DNA from: Acholeplasmataceae bacterium
GTDB lineage: Bacteria > Bacillota_I > Bacilli_A > Acholeplasmatales > Acholeplasmataceae
Reading direction: 5' to 3'
Length of the DNA stretch: 19,309 bases
NCBI GenBank assembly: GCA_023230825.1
Contig: JALNWO010000017.1
Coordinates: 1 to 19,309 of the forward strand
The position numbers and the translations under genes were made by a program. Positions 1-7,327 of the stretch are shown in pieces. Position 1 is the stretch's first letter. Each line of letters starts with the position of its first letter. The notes under the pieces were generated by a model that saw only the letters and a list, made by a program, of their open reading frames with translations, was not told the DNA's origin and did no database searches.

Positions 1-1845
1 CCACGGTTTCCCCAAGAAAACATTTATGAAATTGTTGTTGATGCGGTAGATACACTACCATTTACTACCGATTTAAATGAGATTAAAAACCATTTACCAA
101 ATGAGATCACTTTGTTAACAAATAAAAATGACGAACAAAATGCAAGAGCGGTCCCGGTTCAAAGTTACACTCTTTTAACGGATATTAGTGAGATTGATGA
201 AATCGGTCAATTTGAGCAAGTTTTAGAATGGGAATTAACCTTTAACTTACCATTTGCTGTTTATAACCGTTTTGAACTCACTGCAGTAACAACAGTCACG
301 ATTGGCGTGAATCCTGAATGGTGGGTTGTTGAACCAGAATCAGGCGTTTTAATACAAACAGAAAATCCTGATTTAGTTTCATGGATCATCATTGATGAGG
401 AAATCATTCATTATACAAATCCCGTCTTGACAACTCACTTCATAACCTTACAAATAACAGTTCATAAAGATTATCAAATGGATAAAGTCGTCTATTATAA
501 TTATGAAAATCATAAAGAATCAACCGCTTCTTTCCAAAGTGCCGAAAGAAATATTTACCATTATCTTATCGCAATCTCGCATCATTCAGAACCTCATGCA
601 AAAGTAATGATTTATCTCGAAGAATTAGATAGGCCAGATCCAAATCTTATTTATAGTGGGGGAACGGGAACCATTGGTGATCCCTTTAAGATAGGTAATC
701 ATGAAGAGTTTGAGAAGATGCACTATTATTTTGATGATGAACATCATTTTGAGCTCATTAGCGACATTATTTTCCCAGAAGATTATTTATTCACTCCGAT
801 TCGCACTCAAAATACAAACAATTATTTTAGAGGATCACTAAACGGCAACAACCACCAAGTAGAAAATCTGACTGTCATTAACGACGTTGATTCTCATTTT
901 CACGATGATTCTTTCACTCCTGCCATTTTTGATCGAAATTATGGTACCATTCAGGCGATTAAATTTATTAATATTTATAGTGAAACCAAATGGCTTCCTA
1001 ATTTTCACGGCCTTTTATTGCATGCTAATTTTGGAACAATTGAAAACATTCGTATTGATGGAATGATGAAAGGCAAAGGTAGTGGTCTAGTCGGGTTCAA
1101 TTATGGATCCATTAAAAATATCGACATCAGTTTAGTCATGGAAAACAGCAACAACGGCATCGCCTATGAAAATTACGGCACCATTAAAATGGTTACAGTC
1201 GATATCGTTCATAACCGGACAGATGGAGACTTTGGCTACGGACATATTGCTGGAATCACTCATCACAACAGCCATGGTGGGCTTATTACTAATTTTGAAG
1301 TCAATTTAGTCGTTAATTCATATGTTGATTCGATCGTAAAAGGGGGCCATTTTTTGGAGATTGCTGGTGTTGTTCTTTCAAATAACGGACTTCAAACTGA
1401 TCATGTAGCCACAATTCAATTTGGAACAGTACATCTTGAGGTGTACATGCTCGGTGAACATCGTTATAATAATATAGCAGGCATCGCGATGGAAAATACA
1501 TATGGCGGTTATATTGCCGATATTGAAGTGAATGGAACCATTCATGGCGATAGCTATTTGGCTGGTGGTATAGGGCGTAATGGGCCAAGTAAGAGTACCA
1601 ATCTTAGTGTTATAGAAAATATTTTAGTGAATGTAGATCTTTATGGAACAGGTAGCGATATTGCAGGTTTGGTTATCTTAAACGGGAATACAAATACTAT
1701 TAATTATGGACCACCACAAATTATTAATAGCCAAGCATACGGCAATGTTGAAGGCAAAGAAAACGTATCTAATTTTATTTTAAATGATCGAGGAGGCTTC
1801 ACTGGGGACTCCTATGGCAATGGTAATAGGACGATTATTGATTAG
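1..1845 (+). CDS. Large surface protein with GLUG-like beta-helix repeats (5' end outside window)
   Basis: The reading frame is open from base 1, so the true start lies upstream; about 614 residues are visible. The first ~215 residues look like extracellular beta-rich domains and show no enzyme motif. From about residue 218 a typical surface-protein module begins: a G-TGTIGDPFKI segment followed by 'FELISDI', 'FRGSLNGNNHQVENLTV', then repeated blocks of the type NYGTIKNI/NFGTIENI (roughly residues 310-400, then looser copies to the end). This matches the GLUG-type right-handed beta-helix repeats of secreted proteins in low-GC bacteria. There is no C-terminal LPXTG or membrane anchor, so any anchoring (lipobox or signal peptide) must be in the missing N-terminus. 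Adhesion or surface display is an inference; no substrate can be named. A hairpin terminator follows about 70 bases downstream. Confidence 0.75.
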   Translation, partial: PRFPQENIYEIVVDAVDTLPFTTDLNEIKNHLPNEITLLTNKNDEQNARAVPVQSYTLLTDISEIDEIGQFEQVLEWELTFNLPFAVYNRFELTAVTTVTIGVNPEWWVVEPESGVLIQTENPDLVSWIIIDEEIIHYTNPVLTTHFITLQITVHKDYQMDKVVYYNYENHKESTASFQSAERNIYHYLIAISHHSEPHAKVMIYLEELDRPDPNLIYSGGTGTIGDPFKIGNHEEFEKMHYYFDDEHHFELISDIIFPEDYLFTPIRTQNTNNYFRGSLNGNNHQVENLTVINDVDSHFHDDSFTPAIFDRNYGTIQAIKFINIYSETKWLPNFHGLLLHANFGTIENIRIDGMMKGKGSGLVGFNYGSIKNIDISLVMENSNNGIAYENYGTIKMVTVDIVHNRTDGDFGYGHIAGITHHNSHGGLITNFEVNLVVNSYVDSIVKGGHFLEIAGVVLSNNGLQTDHVATIQFGTVHLEVYMLGEHRYNNIAGIAMENTYGGYIADIEVNGTIHGDSYLAGGIGRNGPSKSTNLSVIENILVNVDLYGTGSDIAGLVILNGNTNTINYGPPQIINSQAYGNVEGKENVSNFILNDRGGFTGDSYGNGNRTIID

Positions 1846-1915
1846 AGTAAGTATCATTTCGTCAGCTAGAAAAAATGTTTTTGCTTATTAAATACAATTA
1901 AATCGAATTGATTTA

Positions 1916-1965
1916 ACCCCCAAACTTGGATTGATGATGAAAAAGAGTTTGGGGGTATTTTTTCT
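1916..1965 (+). terminator. Rho-independent terminator of the GLUG-repeat gene
   Basis: Perfect 11-bp inverted repeat ACCCCCAAACT (1916-1926) / AGTTTGGGGGT (1946-1956), 19-nt loop, followed by TATTTTTTCT. Stem strength and T-tract direction fit termination of the plus-strand gene ending at 1845. Confidence 0.85.
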
Positions 1966-2040
1966 GGACAAATATATTATTTAACCACAATCATTTTTAA
2001 CTAACTTTAAAAAGTACAAAATAACGCTTTTTTGATGTTA

Positions 2041-2090
2041 GAAAAAGAAAAAAACACTGGATTAAAGGTTCTACTATAATCCTGTGTTTT
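2041..2090 (-). terminator. Terminator of the arginine/ornithine operon
   Basis: Inverted repeat AAAACACTGGATTA (2051-2064) / TAATCCTGTGTTTT (2077-2090), 14 bp with one mismatch. Read on the minus strand the hairpin is followed by a T-rich tract (the complement of the A-rich run at 2041-2054). It lies about 80 bp after the arginase stop. A shorter T-run on the other side may make it partly bidirectional. Confidence 0.8.
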
Positions 2091-2171
2091 TCAAAGTTTT
2101 AAAAATCCTTGGTGAGGAAGGTAGGATAATAAGATAAATTAAACTAATTATCTTCATTAACAAACAATGAT

Positions 2172-3059
2172 TTATAAAAGATTGTTTACTAAATCTTTAT
2201 ACACACTTGTTACAACTTGTCTCACCGTTTCAAAACTATCATTCGAATCGTCTAATAAGGGGTTAAACTCAACAATATCTAAACTTCTTACTAACTTTGT
2301 TTCAATAAATCTACCGGTCATATCATTTAGATCTTTTATTTCAAAGCCATTTTTAACAGGTGTGCCCGTTCCTTTAATAAAGATGGGGTCTAATGAATCA
2401 ATATCAACACTCAAATGAATGTGATTAGACTTATTTTTACCAATGTTTTCTATGATTTCGTTTATAATCACTTGTAAGCCTCTTTTTTTAACATCTTCCA
2501 TTGAGTAATTGTTAATCTTATATTTTTCTATAATCTCTGTTTCTTCAGGTTCAACATCTCTTGTGCCGATTAAATAGATGTTTTCAGGCTTTACATATTT
2601 ATTAAATAGTTTGTTAAAATGAGGGTCACCAACACCGATAGCGGATGAGAGTGGCATGCCGTGTGCATTCATCGATTTTGAAGTTAAAGGTGTATTAATG
2701 TCTGAATGCGCATCAATCCAAACAATGGAACCATTTTCAAAGTTCTCGATAAATGAAGCAACGGATGAATAAGCAATGGAGTGATCGCCCCCTAAGATAA
2801 AAGGGAAATTACCCGCTTTAAAAACATAATCAATATTATTTTTTAACTCAGCTAAGTTAATTAGCAAATTATCATAATTTTTAATGTTATTTTTTGTTTC
2901 ATTGTTTCCGGAATCGATATAATTTAGTTCTTTATAGTTAAGCTGTTTGTTGATTGGTTTTAAAATTTCTTCATAGATTATTTTTGGAGCAAGTTCTGTT
3001 CCTTTAAATTGATTCCCCTCATAAATTTCTCCAAAAACAAGCGTTATCCTCTTATTCAC
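2172..3059 (-). CDS. rocF: Arginase (arginine to ornithine and urea)
   Basis: This ureohydrolase-family protein of 295 residues is close to the ~297 of Bacillus RocF. Manganese-site motifs are all present: GGDHS (His93), DAHSDIN (Asp116, His118, Asp120) and SVDIDSLDP (Asp219, Asp221), plus an EFNP motif (Glu264). HGMPL at 133-137 and the Asn of DAHSDIN are more typical of arginase than of agmatinase. It is the last gene of the ornithine operon, 61 bp after alr, where it would supply L-ornithine to the racemase and aminomutase. The start is GTG: an in-frame TGA sits directly before it, preceded by ATG ATG, and no good Shine-Dalgarno lies within 12 nt. The AAAGGAG after the alr stop is ~48 nt upstream. 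Even so, the N-terminus aligns with the family start. The protein is unusually rich in Asn, Ile and Lys compared with its neighbours, which may reflect a separate origin. Confidence 0.9.
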   Translation of the reverse strand: MNKRITLVFGEIYEGNQFKGTELAPKIIYEEILKPINKQLNYKELNYIDSGNNETKNNIKNYDNLLINLAELKNNIDYVFKAGNFPFILGGDHSIAYSSVASFIENFENGSIVWIDAHSDINTPLTSKSMNAHGMPLSSAIGVGDPHFNKLFNKYVKPENIYLIGTRDVEPEETEIIEKYKINNYSMEDVKKRGLQVIINEIIENIGKNKSNHIHLSVDIDSLDPIFIKGTGTPVKNGFEIKDLNDMTGRFIETKLVRSLDIVEFNPLLDDSNDSFETVRQVVTSVYKDLVNNLL

Positions 3060-3120
3060 TCACATCATGTAATAATTAAATAGTAATTCATACCAATTAA
3101 TTATTTACTCCTTTCTTTTT

Positions 3121-4185
3121 TCATACGTACCTTCTTGGTACTCGAGCAGATATATTTGTACAAACTTCATAAACAATTGTTTTTTGATGATCAGCCACAT
3201 CTTTTGTCGATACCAATCCACCAAACAAAATGACTTCCGCCCCTAATTGGACAGATTGATCAATTTTAACTAAGGCCGCATCCATACAAATGGTACCCAC
3301 AAGTGGATAAAGTTTGTGATTGATCTCGACCATTGCATCTCGATTAACCCGAAGCCAACCATCGGCATACCCTATTGGTATCACACCGATATATTCATCT
3401 TCTTTTGCTTGATAGGTTGCGCCATAACTGACAAATTCACCTTTTTTAAGCTTTTTAATTTGGACAATGTGACTGTGAAGGCTCATGACTGGCTTTAACC
3501 CTAAATTTAAATGTTCAAGTGACAAACCATAAAGGGCAATACCCACTCTCACATGCGTTGTAAAGTCATACATTGATTCGTAAATGACAGTAGACGCCGA
3601 ATTTGACATATGAATCATTTCCGGCTTTCTTGGAAGATGAGTGAGCAATTCTTTAAACATTTCAACTTGGTGGCGATAGTAAATTTCGTTGTCATCTGCT
3701 GTCGCAAAATGGGTCGCTAACCCAATCCATTTGACTGTTGGGTGGTTTTCAATTTGGTAGATTGCATTTAAAATTGCTTTTAAGTTGGTAAAACCATATC
3801 GATGCATACCTGTATCATATTTTAAATGAATTCGTAAAGGCAACTGACTTTCAAGAGCGTCGTTTAAAAGTTCGTTACTATAAACGAAAATATCGAGTTG
3901 ATTGTCGCTAATTATTTTTAATTGTTCTTTAGAAATAGCACCTAAAATGATGATGCCTACTTCTTTGTTTTTTTCACGTAGTTCTAAAGCTTCTTCTAAA
4001 AGGGATACCGCAAAATAATCAATTCCTTGTTGAATCAGATACTCCATGATAACAACTGAACCATGGCCATAAGCATTCGCTTTAATAACAGGAACGACTT
4101 TTTTATCTGGTATCATTTTTTTAATAAGTTCTAAGTTTGTTTTTAAATACGCTAAATGAATGTTCGCGTATGTTGGTCTATACAT
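3121..4185 (-). CDS. alr: Alanine racemase
   Basis: PLP-dependent fold-type III alanine racemase, 354 residues from the chosen start. The Schiff-base lysine is in VIKANAYGHG (Lys35), the second catalytic base is the Tyr of IPIGYADGW (Tyr273), and the C-terminus ends in the family's RVPRRYV. The ATG at 4185 is preferred over an upstream ATG at 4200 because GGAG lies 6 nt before it and the protein then begins at the family-typical position. It overlaps the end of orr by 8 bp, so translation is probably coupled. In most bacteria Alr makes D-alanine for peptidoglycan. Here it sits in an operon whose thiolase releases D-alanine, so a catabolic role (D- to L-alanine) is a strong inference. Substrate range beyond alanine cannot be read from the sequence. 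Confidence 0.92.
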   Translation of the reverse strand: MYRPTYANIHLAYLKTNLELIKKMIPDKKVVPVIKANAYGHGSVVIMEYLIQQGIDYFAVSLLEEALELREKNKEVGIIILGAISKEQLKIISDNQLDIFVYSNELLNDALESQLPLRIHLKYDTGMHRYGFTNLKAILNAIYQIENHPTVKWIGLATHFATADDNEIYYRHQVEMFKELLTHLPRKPEMIHMSNSASTVIYESMYDFTTHVRVGIALYGLSLEHLNLGLKPVMSLHSHIVQIKKLKKGEFVSYGATYQAKEDEYIGVIPIGYADGWLRVNRDAMVEINHKLYPLVGTICMDAALVKIDQSVQLGAEVILFGGLVSTKDVADHQKTIVYEVCTNISARVPRRYV

Positions 4186-5227
4186 AAATTTTCTCCACAT
4201 GTTCTGAGTTCATTAAACTAAGAACGCCCCCATATTTAAGTTTAAAGGTGATGATATCATCAAGTTGATATAAGTCTTCTTCTAATTGAACGATAAGATG
4301 ATCACTACTACTACCGATAATCTGAACACCTGGTGGAGCAATTAAATCGTTGTGATCAACATCTTGTTTACCAACGGCTAAGATGGCTCTTTTAATCTTG
4401 CCAATATCTTGGTATTTTTGTTTTCTACCAAACGCATCAAAGCCTATTTCACCTTCAGGATAAGACGGTTTTGTTTTTAGCTCGATAATTTTCGCCTCTA
4501 AAACAATCACTTCGTCATATAAATTATCAATTTGTTTTTGATAAGCCGTTTCTCTACCAACGATGAGCGATTCACCAAGACGCAAATTATTAATAAATGA
4601 TGGGAGTTCTCCTTTTAAAAGCATTGAAATAGATGATGAATTACCACCAGAAATTATTTTTAGTTTCTGGTTCAATTCTTTTTCTATTTTTTCTTTGATA
4701 TCAGCCAATTTTTGATAAGTCTCTAAAGAAGGAATGACACCACCATAGCATGTTAAATTTGTTCCTATACCAATCAATTCAATTTTTTTTAAACTGCTAA
4801 TTTCGGTGATAATTTCAGTATTAAAATCTGCATAGTAAATACCTTCCCTTAAATCTCCTAAATCAAACATTAAAATCACTTTATGGATAACGTTGATTTT
4901 TTGGGCCGCTTCATTTAGTTTTTTAATTGTCTCGATTTCTGAATTCAAAGAGATATCACTGAATTTAACAACGTCATCAACTTCTGATATTTGCGGTATT
5001 CTTAAAAGAACTTTTGGTTTTGTTGTTTTGATTTTTTTCAAATTTCTGATTCTTGAATCCGCAATAAAATCTACTTCACTTTGATTGAGAATATTAATAA
5101 GCTCTTTATCTGCTCCATAAACTTTTGAAACAGCCATTACAGTGATGTTTTTTTCTTGAGCTTTTTGAACGAGATAATTTACATTGTATGCATATTTTTT
5201 TGGATCGATGATGACACGAGGATACAT
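4178..5227 (-). CDS. orr: Ornithine racemase (PLP-dependent)
   Basis: A 349-residue alanine-racemase-N-like TIM-barrel protein. The likely PLP lysine is Lys35 in MAVSKVYGAD. Further family features are a GGNSSS stretch (phosphate-binding loop), RLGESLIVGRE and a C-terminal beta domain. It is distinct from the neighbouring Alr and matches the Orr-type racemase found beside oraSE in Clostridium sticklandii. It would convert L-ornithine to D-ornithine, the substrate of the aminomutase. The start ATG lies 1 nt after the stop of the upstream reactivase gene, with a very strong AAAGGAGGT site that overlaps that gene's end. The assignment relies on both sequence type and context; the family also contains racemases of other basic amino acids. 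Confidence 0.88.
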   Translation of the reverse strand: MYPRVIIDPKKYAYNVNYLVQKAQEKNITVMAVSKVYGADKELINILNQSEVDFIADSRIRNLKKIKTTKPKVLLRIPQISEVDDVVKFSDISLNSEIETIKKLNEAAQKINVIHKVILMFDLGDLREGIYYADFNTEIITEISSLKKIELIGIGTNLTCYGGVIPSLETYQKLADIKEKIEKELNQKLKIISGGNSSSISMLLKGELPSFINNLRLGESLIVGRETAYQKQIDNLYDEVIVLEAKIIELKTKPSYPEGEIGFDAFGRKQKYQDIGKIKRAILAVGKQDVDHNDLIAPPGVQIIGSSSDHLIVQLEEDLYQLDDIITFKLKYGGVLSLMNSEHVEKIYV

Positions 5228-5228
5228 C

Positions 5229-6569
5229 TTATACCTCCTTTAAATATTGATTTAAAAAGGTTTTAACTTCCTCTTTATATTCAATAGATAACACACCTAA
5301 ACTTGCAAAAAGGTAATCTTTATCAAAAACAATGTTAACATTTGGCCGGGGTAATAATTTTGTCGTTGTATTTTTAAAATGCATTTTTAAAGCTTCTTTT
5401 ATCATTGGGTTGTTGTTTAAAGCTCCTCCTGTTAAATATACCGTTTGGACCAAGGAAAGATCTTTCCCTTCTGGAATCACTTTCATCCCACTTGTTGTAT
5501 AGATGCGTCTTAAATCACCAGCATGTCTGTCAACAGCAATTTTGGCACATGAAACAGCCAATTGTTGGATCAATTCTTTTCCTTTTTCAGTCGTTGGAAT
5601 AAAAGGCTCCGTTTCAAGTAAAGCTTTACTTTCTGCTTCACTTAAGGGAACATTCTTTTGATAACCGTATTTAGACATTTGAATCAATGCCGATTCACGA
5701 TTAACATAGACACCTAAGTCACCTTCTACGGTACGCTTTGAAATTGGTTCACCTTCAAGATATTTTTGGTATTGTGGTTGAGGCTCGCTAATCGAATGAA
5801 CATCTGTCGTTGCACCACCTACGTCAATCGTCATGACATTGGGGTTTATTTCATTTAAAAGAAGAGTTGTCTCCATCACCGCACCTGGTGTAGGAATGAC
5901 ATTTCCGTTGACCATTTCAAAAATTGAATGCATTCCTTTGGCATGAATTATGTGCTTTTCAAAAACATCATAAATCGCTTTTCTAAGCGGAAATATATTA
6001 AAATCATCAACTCTTGGATAAACGTTTTCCACGATGGTTAAATGGGGAATGTTTAGTTTTTTAATTCGTATGTGGTTTTCTATATTACCACTATATATTA
6101 AAGGAATGTTTAAATCTTTTAACATATTTAAGTTTTTAAAAGCGACTTCTTTTTCACCATAATCGGTTCCGCCGGCAACAACAATAATATTAGGTTTGAT
6201 TGAATGAATCATTTCTAAGTCATCTTCGGTTAAAAGATTGGCTGTCACAAAATGAACGTTAGCCCCAGCATTAAGCGCGGCTTCTTTAGCGGCTTTGGCC
6301 GTCATATCATAAACCAAACCATGAACGGTCATTTTTAAACCTCCTGCAGCCGAAGATGTCGCAAATAACTTTTGGTAAGAGATTTCTGCAACATTCAGTT
6401 GTTTTCGTAAGTCATTTATTGCTTCTTTGAGACCTTCTGTAACATCTGTTTCTACAGTTGTTTTTGCATATCCACGACCAATAAACCCATACGGTTGACG
6501 GGTTAAATTAATCGCGTTAACATACGTTGTCGTTGATCCAATTTCAGCAACTAAAAAATCAACTTGCAT
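5229..6569 (-). CDS. MutL/GlmL-family protein, probable reactivating factor for ornithine aminomutase (or-4 type)
   Basis: ASKHA-fold (actin/Hsp70-like) ATPase of about 446 residues. Phosphate-1 motif VAEIGSTTT is at residues 7-15, phosphate-2 motif TIDVGGATTD at 247-256, and an adenosine-type motif VYLTGGALNN is near the C-terminus. This is the MutL/GlmL family found beside B12-dependent carbon-skeleton and amino mutases. It lies directly after oraE, as in clostridial ornithine clusters. The likely role is ATP-dependent exchange of damaged cobalamin on OraE, inferred from family and context. The ATG at 6569 is chosen because family members begin a few residues before VAEIGS. Other possible starts are ATG 6581, ATG 6608 and TTG 6611. 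It overlaps the oraE end by 11 bp and ends 1 nt before orr. Confidence 0.85.
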   Translation of the reverse strand: MQVDFLVAEIGSTTTYVNAINLTRQPYGFIGRGYAKTTVETDVTEGLKEAINDLRKQLNVAEISYQKLFATSSAAGGLKMTVHGLVYDMTAKAAKEAALNAGANVHFVTANLLTEDDLEMIHSIKPNIIVVAGGTDYGEKEVAFKNLNMLKDLNIPLIYSGNIENHIRIKKLNIPHLTIVENVYPRVDDFNIFPLRKAIYDVFEKHIIHAKGMHSIFEMVNGNVIPTPGAVMETTLLLNEINPNVMTIDVGGATTDVHSISEPQPQYQKYLEGEPISKRTVEGDLGVYVNRESALIQMSKYGYQKNVPLSEAESKALLETEPFIPTTEKGKELIQQLAVSCAKIAVDRHAGDLRRIYTTSGMKVIPEGKDLSLVQTVYLTGGALNNNPMIKEALKMHFKNTTTKLLPRPNVNIVFDKDYLFASLGVLSIEYKEEVKTFLNQYLKEV

Positions 6570-7299
6570 CGTTTTTTCCATGTTCTCTAACGATGAATGA
6601 AGCAACATCAATCCCTTTAGTACCTCGGGAAAAACCTTGGTTCATTCCGTGTTTTTGTGCTAGCTCTGAAGAGACTTGGGTCCCTCCAGCAATAATAATC
6701 AGTTGATCACGAACACCTTTTTCAATGGCATAATCATGGAGTTTTTTCATATTTTTATAGTGAACATCATCGTGTGAAATAATCAATGATATTAAAATAA
6801 CATTTGCTTTTGTCTCTATCGCTGCATCTACAAATTTTTCAATTGGAACACTCGTTCCTAAATAATGGTATTCAAAGCCATACGCTTCAACACCGCCATG
6901 TTTAATATCTAAAATTTCTCGCATCCCGACGCTATGTTCATCACTTCCGCCCGTTCCTGCGACAATTTTCAGTTGGTTTTTCTTGACGTAATTTAAAATT
7001 TCTTCAGGAGATAATGTTGCTTCTTTTTTGACAACTTTTAATTTGGTTAAATCAATATCTTCATCAAAAACACCTTTAATTTGAATCCGAGTTCCTTCTA
7101 CTGGATGTAAAACTTCAACATGAATGACTTCTACTTGTTTAAGTTGCATCTTTTCCCCAACAACCAAAGCGGCTGCTTCCGCAGTCTCGGCATCCGTTGG
7201 AAAAAATAGATCAACTGTAACAACACCATCAGCCAGCCATTCAACTTCTGGTTTAATTAAATTTGAATTTCGATATTTTTCAGTTTGTTTTAAACGCAC
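6559..7299 (-). CDS. oraE: D-ornithine 4,5-aminomutase E subunit, C-terminal (cobalamin-binding) part after frameshift
   Basis: This is the B12-binding Rossmann half of OraE, in a different frame from the N-terminal half. It carries the base-off cobalamin motif DEHSVG, whose His would coordinate cobalt (residue 606 of the rejoined protein). Eleven residues later, in DIKHGG, is the Lys (617) expected to form the PLP Schiff base; the same His-to-Lys spacing is known in the C. sticklandii enzyme (His618/Lys629). The given start is a GTG with no Shine-Dalgarno, so independent translation is doubtful. The frame stays open upstream to 7347 and encodes IQFVDELDLDDNVNV, which looks like the normal linker of intact OraE. 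Rejoined with 7328-8752 the protein would be about 730 residues, the usual size. Confidence 0.85.
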   Translation of the reverse strand: MRLKQTEKYRNSNLIKPEVEWLADGVVTVDLFFPTDAETAEAAALVVGEKMQLKQVEVIHVEVLHPVEGTRIQIKGVFDEDIDLTKLKVVKKEATLSPEEILNYVKKNQLKIVAGTGGSDEHSVGMREILDIKHGGVEAYGFEYHYLGTSVPIEKFVDAAIETKANVILISLIISHDDVHYKNMKKLHDYAIEKGVRDQLIIIAGGTQVSSELAQKHGMNQGFSRGTKGIDVASFIVREHGKNDAS

Positions 7300-7327
7300 A
7301 TTAACATTGTCATCTAAATCTAATTCA

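Larger units (their letters stand above)
1846..2171. other. Convergent intergenic region (326 bp)
   Basis: This is the gap between the plus-strand surface-protein gene and the end of the minus-strand ornithine operon. It holds two hairpin terminators (1916-1965 plus, 2041-2090 minus). No credible ORF, tRNA or repeat is seen in the rest. Confidence 0.7.

Noticed and set aside
1313..1588. Minus-strand ORF of 91 codons
   Set aside because: It lies antisense inside the GLUG-repeat gene, with no ribosome site and no recognisable family; a shadow of the repeat codons.
3060..3068. TGA read as tryptophan (mycoplasma code 4), suggested by ATG ATG TGA before arginase
   Set aside because: Tryptophan is encoded by TGG throughout, and TGA ends alr, ortB and oraE at family-normal positions, so the standard bacterial code applies.
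7297..7299. Independent start codon making the oraE C-terminal half a true separate gene, as in KamD/KamE-like split mutases
   Set aside because: The only candidate is a GTG with no Shine-Dalgarno, and conserved linker residues lie upstream of it in the same frame, so a restart would lose part of the normal protein.
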